A stretch of DNA of 13,298 nt from Acidimicrobiales bacterium. Its GTDB lineage: Bacteria; Actinomycetota; Acidimicrobiia; Acidimicrobiales; VFJN01. The notes below the pieces were generated by a model. It saw only the letters and a program-made list of their open reading frames with translations, was not told the DNA's origin and searched no databases. Within the stretch, counting starts at the first letter, position 1, and each line of letters starts with the position of its first letter. Both the position numbers and the translations under genes were made by a program. Positions 6,392-13,298 of this stretch are shown here, in pieces. Location of the stretch: positions 1 to 13,298 of the forward strand of contig JAFGPU010000527.1 in assembly GCA_016936035.1 (NCBI GenBank). Reading direction: 5' to 3'.

Positions 6392-8119
6392 GTGGGGAAC
6401 GGGTACCTCGGTCTCGAGACCGAGCGGGAACGTCTGACGATCGGCGGGTTCGTCGCCGACTGCGCGACGCGGCACGGCGACCGCGATGCGCTGGTCTCCG
6501 GCGATCGCCGGATCACCTACCGCGACCTCGAGCGCGAGGTGCGGCAGTTCGCCAAGGCCCTGCTCGGCGCCGGGGTGACGAAGGGGGCCACCGCCGCGCT
6601 CATGCTCGGCAACCGCCCCGAGTTCGTGATCGCCGCGTACGCCGCGGGCAGCGTCGGCGCGGTCGTCGTGCCGGTGAGCACCTTCGCCTCCGCGGAGGAG
6701 CGTGACTACATCCTCCGCCACTCCGACGCCTCGGTCCTCGTCACGCAGCCGTCGCTGCTCAAGCATCGATTCGTCGACGAGCTGCTCGAGAGCCATCCCG
6801 AACTGTCCGGCGGCCGGCCGGGGCAACTGCGTTCCCCGGCGTTCCCCTTCCTGCGGCGCATCGTGTCGTGCGAGCCCGCACCGCCTGACGGGGTCGACGC
6901 GTGGGACCACCTGCTCTCCGGCGCCGACGAGATGCCGGACGAGATCCTGGACGCCGCCATGGCCGAGGTCCACCCGAGGGATCCCGGAATCATCATCTAC
7001 ACGTCGGGCACCAGCGCGCACCCGAAGGCGGTGCTGCACGCCAACGGCACCCCGATCATCCAGAGCTGGCGGTGGGCCGACGCGCTCGGCCTCACCCCTG
7101 ACGACATCGTGCTCAGCCGGTTCCCCTACTTCTGGTCCGGGGGCTTCGCCATGACCCTCGGCGGTCCCCTCGCTGCCGGCGCCAGCGTCCTCACCGCCGA
7201 GACGTTCACACCCGACGTGGTCCTCGAGCTGATCGAGCGCGAACGGGTGACCGTCCTGCAGGCCATGCCGCACACCTACAGCGAGCTCGTCGACCACGAG
7301 GACTTCGCCACGCGAGATCTGTCGTCGCTGTCGATGGCCGTCGGCGCCGAACCGCTGGTCGCCGCCCTTCCCGATCGTGCCTGGCGCGCCCAGGCCAACG
7401 GCTACGGCCTCACCGAGACCTTCACGTTCTGCACGTGGGCCGACCCGGACGAGGTGCGGGACAGGTACGCGGGCGAGTTCCGCACGGTCCACGGGCGCCC
7501 GCTGCCCGGCATCGACCTGCGCATCGTCGACAGCGAGACCGGCGAGCCGCTCGCCCAGGGCGAGCTCGGCGAGATCGCGGTGAAGGGCGCCACGTTCATG
7601 CTCGGCTACCACAAGGCCGACCCCGAGGACTACCTCGACCGGAACGGCTACTTCCGTACCGGCGACACCGCCCATCTGGACGAGACCGGCATGCTGCACT
7701 GGGGCGGCCGGGTGTCGAACATGATCAAGACCGCGGGCGCCAACGTCTCGCCCGTGGAGATCGAGTCGAAGCTGTCGCTGTGGGGTCGCCTGAAGGTCGC
7801 CGCGGTCGTGCCCATCCCCCACCCGGTCGTCGACGAGGCCGTGGTGCTGTGCGCCGTGCCCCACCACGACGACGCGGTCAGCCCCGACGACATCGTCGAC
7901 CACCTCAGGTCGGTGTTGGCCTCGTACAAGGTCCCGAAGCGAGTGCTGCTCGTGGACGAGAGCGATCTGACCCACACGTCGAGCGGCGAGAAGCTCAAGA
8001 CGACCGACCTGAAGCGGCTCGCTGCCGGACTGATCGCGGCGGACGACGACGACTGGGGCGCCCACCTCCGGGCGTCCCATCCGGAGCTGCTCGTCCAGGC
8101 AGCGCCCGCGGGGACGTAG
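6392..8119 (+). CDS. AMP-dependent synthetase/ligase, acyl-CoA synthetase (FadD-like)
   Basis: A 575-residue member of the adenylate-forming superfamily, expected to activate a carboxylic acid through an acyl-adenylate to its CoA thioester in the cytosol. Motifs in order: the phosphate loop YTSGTSAHPK at 203-212, NGYGLTET at 336-343, the TGD segment at 423-425, and the hinge region GGRVSNMIKTAG at 438-449. The C-terminal catalytic lysine is probably Lys534 in SSGEKLK. The P-loop has SAHPK where TTGxPK is usual, and Glu replaces the Gly just before the catalytic Lys; both look like family variation, not damage. GTG 6392 is supported by AAGGGGGGA at 6378-6386. The 61-nt gap to the P450 suggests co-transcription from the promoter carrying the operator at 5083-5101. 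Being next to a P450, it may activate an acid formed by oxidation of a hydrophobic substrate; this is inference. Confidence 0.9.
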   Translation: MGNGYLGLETERERLTIGGFVADCATRHGDRDALVSGDRRITYRDLEREVRQFAKALLGAGVTKGATAALMLGNRPEFVIAAYAAGSVGAVVVPVSTFASAEERDYILRHSDASVLVTQPSLLKHRFVDELLESHPELSGGRPGQLRSPAFPFLRRIVSCEPAPPDGVDAWDHLLSGADEMPDEILDAAMAEVHPRDPGIIIYTSGTSAHPKAVLHANGTPIIQSWRWADALGLTPDDIVLSRFPYFWSGGFAMTLGGPLAAGASVLTAETFTPDVVLELIERERVTVLQAMPHTYSELVDHEDFATRDLSSLSMAVGAEPLVAALPDRAWRAQANGYGLTETFTFCTWADPDEVRDRYAGEFRTVHGRPLPGIDLRIVDSETGEPLAQGELGEIAVKGATFMLGYHKADPEDYLDRNGYFRTGDTAHLDETGMLHWGGRVSNMIKTAGANVSPVEIESKLSLWGRLKVAAVVPIPHPVVDEAVVLCAVPHHDDAVSPDDIVDHLRSVLASYKVPKRVLLVDESDLTHTSSGEKLKTTDLKRLAAGLIAADDDDWGAHLRASHPELLVQAAPAGT

Positions 8120-8228
8120 TCGCGATCCGACCGGGAGGTGCTCACCCGGTGGACCGGCTCGTCCCACCCACATGACCCCCCGGAGCTCGCGCACCGAGCG
8201 CCCCAGGGCGGACCGTAGGGTGTCCGGG

Positions 8229-9095
8229 ATGTCCTCACCCCGAACGCTCGCCGGAACCGGTGTCTGGTCGCACGAGCTCCGCTACGGCGATCCCGCCGAG
8301 ATCGCCGACCTCGCCGCCGAGCTGGAGACCCTCGGGTTCTCGGCGCTGTGGATCCCGGACGTGGGCGGTGACGTGCTGGGGTCGCTCGACCACCTCCTGG
8401 CATCGACGTCGTCGGTGGTGGTCGCCACCGGCATCCTCAACATCTGGATGCACACCGCGGCCGAGGTCGGCGCGTGGCGTGCCGGACTCGGCGACGCCGA
8501 CCGTGACCGGCTGCTGCTCGGCATCGGCATCAGCCACGCCCCGTTGATCGACGCCCAGCCGGGGATGTCGTGGACGCGGCCCCTGGCCACCACCCGCAGC
8601 TACCTCGACGCCATGGACGACGCCGGCATACCGGTCGATGCCCGGTGCGTCGCTGCGCTCGGCCCGAAGATGCTCGAGCTGGCTCGCGACCGGTCGGCCG
8701 GCGCCCACCCCTACCTCGTGACCCCCGAGCACACGGCCACGGCGCGAGACGTCCTCGGCGCCGACGCGCTGCTCGCGGTCGAACAGGGCGTCGTCCTCGA
8801 CACCGACCCCGAGGCGGCCCGTGACGTCGCCCGCCGGGCGCTCGGCGTGTACGCCACGCTCCCGAACTACGTGAACAACTGGAAGCGCCTCGGCTTCACC
8901 GACGAGGACGCCGCATCGTTGAGCGACCGCCTCGTCGACGCGCTGGTGGCCTGGGGCGACGCCGACACCGTGGCCGATCGCGTCCAGGCGCACCGGGACG
9001 CGGGCGCCGACCACGTCTGCGTCCAGGTGATCGCTCCACCCGGGTCGTCCGCCGCCCGCGAGGACTGGCGCCGGCTCGCGTCCGCCGTCGTCTGA
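8229..9095 (+). CDS. LLM class F420-dependent oxidoreductase (MSMEG_4141-type)
   Basis: A 288-residue TIM-barrel protein of the luciferase-like superfamily, expected to transfer hydride with coenzyme F420. Evidence is the N-terminal GTGVWSHELR at 9-18, AELETLGFSALWIPD at 30-44, LLLGIGISHAPLID at 95-108, and the segment AALGPKMLELARDRSAGAHP (about 142-161) followed by YLVTPEHT. These are hallmarks of the F420-type subfamily described around MSMEG_4141. ATG 8229 is chosen, with AGGG at 8217-8220 as a possible Shine-Dalgarno; an upstream ATG at 8172 in the same frame would add 19 low-complexity, arginine-rich residues. The 109-nt gap from the ligase (8120-8228) contains a small imperfect hairpin at 8130-8150 but no clear promoter, so it may be either the last gene of the P450 operon or separately expressed. 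The substrate is unknown. Confidence 0.87.
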   Translation: MSSPRTLAGTGVWSHELRYGDPAEIADLAAELETLGFSALWIPDVGGDVLGSLDHLLASTSSVVVATGILNIWMHTAAEVGAWRAGLGDADRDRLLLGIGISHAPLIDAQPGMSWTRPLATTRSYLDAMDDAGIPVDARCVAALGPKMLELARDRSAGAHPYLVTPEHTATARDVLGADALLAVEQGVVLDTDPEAARDVARRALGVYATLPNYVNNWKRLGFTDEDAASLSDRLVDALVAWGDADTVADRVQAHRDAGADHVCVQVIAPPGSSAAREDWRRLASAVV

Positions 9096-9104
9096 GGATG
9101 CGGT

Positions 9105-9123
9105 CGGGGCCGACGCGGCCTCG
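9105..9123. terminator. Hairpin in the convergent gap, possible bidirectional terminator
   Basis: CGGGGCC-GACGC-GGCCTCG can form a 7-bp stem with one G-U pair and a 5-nt loop, 10 nt after the stop of the F420 oxidoreductase gene. The 107-bp gap (9096-9202) separates two convergent genes, where termination is needed. A second weaker stem (CCATC/GATGG, 9171-9186) lies nearer the SARP stop. Neither is followed by a T run on either strand, so intrinsic termination is unproven. Confidence 0.22.
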
Positions 9124-9202
9124 GGGAACCTCCGCCTCCCGTTCCACGTTCTCGACGTCGGCGACGCATTCCATCCGGGGAGATGGCCGGGACGAGGGCG
9201 CG

Positions 9203-12082
9203 TCAGCCGCGATCGATCCCGACCTCGCGTCGCACGTCTGCGAGCTCGGCGAGGACGAGTGCGACGACCGCCTCGGGGGTGCCGGCGGGACGGGCATCCG
9301 TGGCCCCGATGCTGCCGACGGCCGCGCCCGGTTCGGGAACCGCGGCTGCCGGCGCCTCCGCCGCGGCCAACCGGATGCGCTCGGCGGCCGGCTGCCGGCC
9401 GAGCGCGTCGAGCAGGTCCGCGACGTTGCGGAGCGTGGTCCACTGCTGGGTCCAGTTGCCCGTCGTCCGCCAGTAGCGGATCACGGCATCGAACTCGTCG
9501 GCGGCCCGGCGGTGGTGGCCGTTCGCCGTCAGGGTCGACGCCAGCCCCACCCGGCTGATCGACGCGACGAAGGTCGCGCCGACGCCGCTGGCCAGAGCGA
9601 TCGCCTCCTCGTACTCCAGCAACGCCGCGGGATCGGGTCCGACGAACTCTCCCCACGCGTACCGGCACAGCGCGACCTCGGTCGGCGAGCCGACGTCGGC
9701 CGCCCAGGCGTCCGCTTCGGCGAGGCTCCGGCGGGCGAGCTCGGCATCTCCCACGTACACGGCGGCCAGGGCGGCCTGGGGGAGGTAGGAGCCGTGGCGC
9801 CGGCTGGCCGCCACCCACAGTCGGCGGGCCGCCTCGGGCTCACCGAGGAACAGGCGCACGCTGCCGAGGGCCTGGAGGCACGTCACGGACGCGGGATCGT
9901 GCCCCAGCCCGTCGGTTGCCAGCCGTTCACCGCGCTCGAGGTCGCCGCTCAACCACGCGGCGTTCGCTGCTGCCCCGAGAGCGTCCGCGCACCGCGGGTG
10001 GTCGAGGAGCGCAGGGTGCGCCGCGAGCTCGAGCGCCCACGACCAGACCTCCGGCAGGTCCCGCGCCGTGGCCGGCCGGGTGAGGGCGGCGCTGATCGCG
10101 ATGGCGGTGTCGAGATCGCCCTGCTGCAGTGCCGACCGGTGCGCGGCGCGGAGGTTGACCAGGTCGGACCGCAGCCGCGCATCAGCCGCAGCCTCCTCCG
10201 GGCTGCGGCCCGTGTCCTCGATCCACGCTGCAGTCCGCCGAGCCCACCCCGCTCGCAGCGAGCACGCCGACGCGCGCTCACCGGCGTCGTCGAGGCGCTC
10301 GTCGGCGAACGCCCGCACCGGCTCGAGCATCGTGTAGCGGGCGGACCGCTCGAGGTCGGCATCGACCAGTGAGGCATCGGCGAGGGCCACGACCTCGGCG
10401 GCTCCGCCGCCCGGGAGCTGGAGGTGGGGCGCCAGCTCCTCGACGATGGCGAGATCGGTCCCGGCGGGAAAGAGGCTGAGCGTTCGGAGGAGGCGGCGGG
10501 CGGGATCGGGGAGCAGGCGGTACGACCAGTCGATCGCCGCTCGGAGGGTGCGGTGGCGCTCGGTCGGTCGGCCGTCGGTCAGGAGGTCGAGGTCGTCGAT
10601 CCTGGCGGCGAGATCGGTCAGGGACATCGACACCATCCGCCCGGCCGCCAGCTCGATGGCGAGCGGCAACCCACCCAGGCCCCGGACCACGGTGCGGACG
10701 GTCTCCTCGTCCGCGGCGCCCAACCTGAGCTCCGGCCGCACCCGTCGGGCGCGGTCCAGGAACAGGTCGCGCCCTGCATCGCCCGCCCCGTCGAGGGGCG
10801 CGATGCGAACGACGCACTCGGCCGCCAGCCCGAGCGGCGTCCGAGAGGTGGTCAGCACCGTCAGGTCGGAGCGCCGCATCAGCAGCAGCTCGACGAGCCG
10901 GCGCACGGGGTCGAGCACGTGTTCGCAGTTGTCGAGCACCAGCAGCTGCCCACCGCTCCCGATCCGCTCGTGCACCGCGCGCACCGGATCCTGCCCGGCG
11001 TGCACCCGCAGCCCGAGTGCCGCGGCCAAGCGGGCCGCCAGGTCGTCGTCCGGTGCGAGCGCGGCGAGGGGCAGGAAGTGGACTGCTTGACCGCCGGCAC
11101 TGCGGTGGTCGGCGAAGGCGCAGGCGAGGCGGCTCTTGCCGATGCCGCCGGTGCCCGTCAGCGTGACGAGCTGCTGGGTGCCGACCAGGTCGCCCAGGCG
11201 GGTGAGCTCGTCCTCCCGCCCGTGCAGCGGCGTTGCGAAGCGGGGCCACTCTGCGGTGGCCGGCGCGGCGCCGGGCCCCGGCGCTCGCGTGCCGGCGCTG
11301 TGGGCGTCCTCCCGGAGCGTGGGGTCGTCGAGCACGATGCGCTGTTCGAGCCGGGTCAGGTCCGAGCTGGCCTCGAGCCCGGTCTCCTCGACGATCTGCC
11401 GACGGAAGCCGCTGACGGTGCGCAGCGCCTCCGCGGTGCGACCGGTGCCGTGCAGGGCGCGGGCGAGCAGCGCGACGACCGACTCGTCGTGCGGGTCCTG
11501 TGCTGCCGCCTCACGGAGGTCGGGCAGCACCACCGCGTGGGCGCCCGCATCCACGAGGGCGGCCATCCGCCGCACGTCCAGCTCGCGCCGCAGCGCCGCG
11601 AGGCGCGTCCGTTCCAGCGTCAGCGTGTGCACGTCGTCCAGGCCGGCCAGCGGCTCGCCCTCCCAGAGCGAGAGCGCCTCGCCGAGGGTCGCCGCCCGCT
11701 CCCGGGCATCGGTCTGCTCGGCCGCATCGGCGAGCCGTTCGACCCGTACGGCATCCACGGCGTCCCCGTCGACCTGCAGGCGGTAGCCCCCGTGCTCGCG
11801 ACGGATGCGGTGGGGGCCGACGAGACGCCGGAGCTTCGACACGTAGCTGTGCAGGTTGCCGGCCGCGTTGGGCGGCGGGCCCTCGGGCCAGAGGGCATCG
11901 ATCAGTGTCGCGGTGCTGACGACCCGGTTGGCGTCGAGAGCGAGGCAGGCGAGAACGATCCGCTGCGGCCGGCTGCGGACGGTGATCGTGCTGCCGTCGG
12001 CGCGCACCGACACCGGACCGAGCAGGGAGATGTGCAGCCCGTCACCCACACGGATGATTGTCGCATCGGTCGGGGACGACAT
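9203..12082 (-). CDS. SARP/AfsR-family transcriptional regulator (wHTH-BTAD-NB-ARC-TPR)
   Basis: A 959-residue multidomain activator. An OmpR-type winged helix lies at about 15-103 (ISLLGPVSVRADG, then NAAGNLHSYVSKLRRLVG and GGYRL), and a bacterial transcriptional activation domain at about 110-252, ending with FRRQIVEETGLEAS. A STAND-type ATPase spans about 285-540 with Walker A GTGGIGKS at 310-317, Walker B LLVLDNCEH at 380-388, LTTSRTPLG at 410-418 and GLPLAIELAA at 471-480. The remaining 400 residues are helical and TPR-like. Such proteins bind direct repeats near promoters, with ATP-dependent switching. ATG 12082 is chosen because it begins just before the first domain; a TTG at 12124 would run through the direct repeats at 12097-12124. 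No strong ribosome binding site is visible. The gene is divergent from the flavoprotein gene at 12175, its most likely target besides itself. Confidence 0.93.
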   Translation of the reverse strand: MSSPTDATIIRVGDGLHISLLGPVSVRADGSTITVRSRPQRIVLACLALDANRVVSTATLIDALWPEGPPPNAAGNLHSYVSKLRRLVGPHRIRREHGGYRLQVDGDAVDAVRVERLADAAEQTDARERAATLGEALSLWEGEPLAGLDDVHTLTLERTRLAALRRELDVRRMAALVDAGAHAVVLPDLREAAAQDPHDESVVALLARALHGTGRTAEALRTVSGFRRQIVEETGLEASSDLTRLEQRIVLDDPTLREDAHSAGTRAPGPGAAPATAEWPRFATPLHGREDELTRLGDLVGTQQLVTLTGTGGIGKSRLACAFADHRSAGGQAVHFLPLAALAPDDDLAARLAAALGLRVHAGQDPVRAVHERIGSGGQLLVLDNCEHVLDPVRRLVELLLMRRSDLTVLTTSRTPLGLAAECVVRIAPLDGAGDAGRDLFLDRARRVRPELRLGAADEETVRTVVRGLGGLPLAIELAAGRMVSMSLTDLAARIDDLDLLTDGRPTERHRTLRAAIDWSYRLLPDPARRLLRTLSLFPAGTDLAIVEELAPHLQLPGGGAAEVVALADASLVDADLERSARYTMLEPVRAFADERLDDAGERASACSLRAGWARRTAAWIEDTGRSPEEAAADARLRSDLVNLRAAHRSALQQGDLDTAIAISAALTRPATARDLPEVWSWALELAAHPALLDHPRCADALGAAANAAWLSGDLERGERLATDGLGHDPASVTCLQALGSVRLFLGEPEAARRLWVAASRRHGSYLPQAALAAVYVGDAELARRSLAEADAWAADVGSPTEVALCRYAWGEFVGPDPAALLEYEEAIALASGVGATFVASISRVGLASTLTANGHHRRAADEFDAVIRYWRTTGNWTQQWTTLRNVADLLDALGRQPAAERIRLAAAEAPAAAVPEPGAAVGSIGATDARPAGTPEAVVALVLAELADVRREVGIDRG

Positions 12083-12096
12083 GCGTGCGGTGACCC

Positions 12097-12124
12097 CGGC
12101 AAGGCACCGGCAATCCCGTGGCAA
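12097..12124. repeat. Three direct repeats (C/T)GGCAA with 11-bp period, putative SARP binding site
   Basis: CGGCAA at 12097-12102, CGGCAA at 12108-12113 and TGGCAA at 12119-12124 are spaced exactly 11 bp apart, about one helical turn each. They lie in the 92-bp region between the divergent SARP gene and the acyl-CoA dehydrogenase-like gene. SARP proteins are known to bind short direct repeats on one DNA face with 11-bp spacing, so this is the obvious candidate operator. The repeats are seen; the binding is inferred. Confidence 0.55.
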
Positions 12125-12174
12125 GCCCGGTCGTCGAGCGTGGTCCGCGACCCACAGACGGAAGGGACCGCACG

Positions 12175-13298
12175 ATGACCCTCGACGAGACGACCATCCG
12201 GCCGCTGCACGCGCTCGACGACCGGACGCTCGAGCGCTTCCGGGACCGAGCCGGCACCTACGACCGCGAGAACCGCTTCTTCACCGAGGACCTCGAGGAG
12301 CTGGTGGACGCGGGCTACCTCCGGGCCCCGCTGCCCACGTCGTTCGGCGGCGGCGGCGCCACCGTCGCCGACATGGTGCGGGCGCAGCGCCGGCTGGGCG
12401 CGGTCGCTCCGTCCACGGCGCTGGCCACGACGATGCACCTCTACATCGCCGGCGCGGTGTCGAGCCTGCACGACGCCGGCGACCACTCCGCCGACTGGCT
12501 CCTCGAAGCTGTCGCCGCCGGGGAGATCCTCGCCTCCGGCCACGCCGAGACCGGCAACGACCTCCCGATCCTGCTGTCGACGACGAAGGCAGAGCCGGTG
12601 CCCGGCGGATACCGGGTGACCGGCCGCAAGCGGTTCGGTTCGCTGGGGCCGGTGTGGACGCGGCTCGGGATCCACGCGATGGACGCCAGCGGCGCGCAGC
12701 CGCAGGTGATCCACGCCTTCGTCCCCCGGGAGGCCCCGGGGGTCCACGTGCAGGACCACTGGGACGCCCTCGGCATGCGGGCGAGCCAGAGCTACGACAC
12801 CGTCCTCGACGACGTCTTCGTCCCCGACGAGCAGGTGGCGCGGGTCATCCCCGCCGGCGATCCGACCGACCCGTTCTTCGGCGCGATGAGCGCGTGGGCG
12901 TTCCTGCAGATCGGCGCCGTCTACCTCGGCATCGCCGACCGGGCGCTCGAACTGGCCGTGCAGAGCGCCACCACCAAGACCTCGATCGCGATCGAGCGCG
13001 GGACCATGGCCCACAACCCGGAGATCCAGCACGCCGTCGCCGGGATGTACGTCGACGTGCTCACCGCCGGCACGCTGCTGGAGGCGACCGCCGACGCGTG
13101 CGCAGACGACCTGTCGGCGCCCGACCTGCCGCCGCGGATCATGGCGGCGAAGCAGGTGGCCGTCGATGCTGCCAAGCGTGTCGTCGACCGGGCCCAGGAG
13201 GTCACGGGTGGGAGCGCCATCGCGACCGGCACCGAGCTGGAGCGGCTCTTCCGCGACGTCCGGTGCGGCTGGTTCAACGCCATGAACGGGTTCCTCAC
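12175..13298 (+). CDS. Acyl-CoA dehydrogenase family flavoprotein (3' end outside window)
   Basis: 374 codons of an acyl-CoA dehydrogenase-fold flavoprotein, still open at the right edge; family members are about 380-400 residues, so nearly all is present. The N-terminal helical domain runs to about 115 (ELVDAGYLRAPLPTSFGGGG at 42-61). The middle beta domain contains SGHAETGNDLP at 121-131, in place of the common TEPxxGSD, and GYRVTGRKRFGS at 145-156. The C-terminal helical domain includes EVTGGSAIATGTELERLFRD at 342-361. Aligning LFRDVRCGWFNAMNG with the usual RDxxxxxIYEGT puts Ala369 where medium-chain-type enzymes carry the catalytic Glu, so ordinary alpha,beta-dehydrogenation is not assured; this resembles oxidase or monooxygenase-like branches such as DszC. 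ATG 12175 has GAAGGGA at 12161-12167. It is divergent from the SARP gene and probably under its control. Confidence 0.88.
   Translation, partial: MTLDETTIRPLHALDDRTLERFRDRAGTYDRENRFFTEDLEELVDAGYLRAPLPTSFGGGGATVADMVRAQRRLGAVAPSTALATTMHLYIAGAVSSLHDAGDHSADWLLEAVAAGEILASGHAETGNDLPILLSTTKAEPVPGGYRVTGRKRFGSLGPVWTRLGIHAMDASGAQPQVIHAFVPREAPGVHVQDHWDALGMRASQSYDTVLDDVFVPDEQVARVIPAGDPTDPFFGAMSAWAFLQIGAVYLGIADRALELAVQSATTKTSIAIERGTMAHNPEIQHAVAGMYVDVLTAGTLLEATADACADDLSAPDLPPRIMAAKQVAVDAAKRVVDRAQEVTGGSAIATGTELERLFRDVRCGWFNAMNGFL

Noticed and set aside
8130..8150. Imperfect hairpin (ACCG...GGTG-CT-CACC-CGGT with a 3-nt bulge) after the ligase gene, as a terminator
   Set aside because: The stem is short and bulged, with no T run, and the downstream gene is on the same strand; it is too weak to call.
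9171..9186. CCATC/GATGG hairpin near the SARP stop codon as its terminator
   Set aside because: Only 5 bp of stem and no T run on the minus strand; chance occurrence is likely.
12083..12124. SARP start at TTG 12124
   Set aside because: It would add 14 residues encoded by the direct-repeat region and outside the conserved domain; ATG 12082 is a better start codon placed just before the winged helix.
11902..13032. Open frame on the minus strand opposite the acyl-CoA dehydrogenase-like gene
   Set aside because: The plus-strand frame from 12175 encodes a recognisable flavoprotein with a good ribosome binding site; the opposite frame has no recognisable domain.

Overview
The window is a GC-rich (roughly 70% by eye), densely packed bacterial segment with nine protein genes and no RNA genes, insertion sequences or CRISPR. 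The gene content points to an actinobacterium: an F420-dependent LLM-type oxidoreductase, a SARP/AfsR-type regulator, a TetR protein closely resembling the mycofactocin regulator MftR, bacterial soluble cytochromes P450, and GTG starts. A lineage such as Acidimicrobiia is a reasonable guess, but it is inference from general resemblance and not shown by any marker here.

Layout. 1-888 (+): the C-terminal part of a cytochrome P450 cut by the window edge, then a small VOC/glyoxalase-like protein 15 nt downstream. 920-4225 (-): a two-gene operon read leftward, an SDR of the (3R)-hydroxyacyl-CoA dehydrogenase/17beta-HSD4 type followed by a lone molybdopterin-binding subunit of the xanthine dehydrogenase/CO dehydrogenase-large-chain family. 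4226-4410: divergent promoter region with a perfect 17-bp palindrome. 4411-5040 (+): MftR-like TetR regulator. 5041-5115: short gap with a second copy of the palindrome. 5116-9095 (+): a full cytochrome P450 paralogous to the truncated one, an AMP-forming acyl-CoA synthetase-like ligase, and an F420-dependent oxidoreductase. 9203-12082 (-): a 959-residue SARP-NB-ARC-TPR regulator, convergent with the preceding genes. 12083-12174: divergent promoter region with three hexamers spaced exactly 11 bp apart. 12175-end (+): an acyl-CoA dehydrogenase-like flavoprotein cut by the right edge.

How it may work together. P450 hydroxylation, CoA activation by the ligase, acyl-CoA dehydrogenase-like, 3-hydroxyacyl-CoA dehydrogenase-like, Mo-hydroxylase and F420 oxidoreductase steps fit a catabolic pathway for a hydrophobic, acid-forming compound (lipid, terpenoid or steroid-like); the substrate cannot be read from sequence. 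The most distinctive signal is regulatory: the sequence GTGGCAC-N3-GTGCCAC occurs twice, once between the divergent SDR and tetR genes and once just upstream of the P450. This defines a probable local regulon of the MftR-like protein covering the SDR-Mo subunit operon, the regulator itself and the P450-ligase genes. The SARP gene and its divergent flavoprotein neighbour look like a second, separate regulatory unit with its own 11-bp-period repeat.
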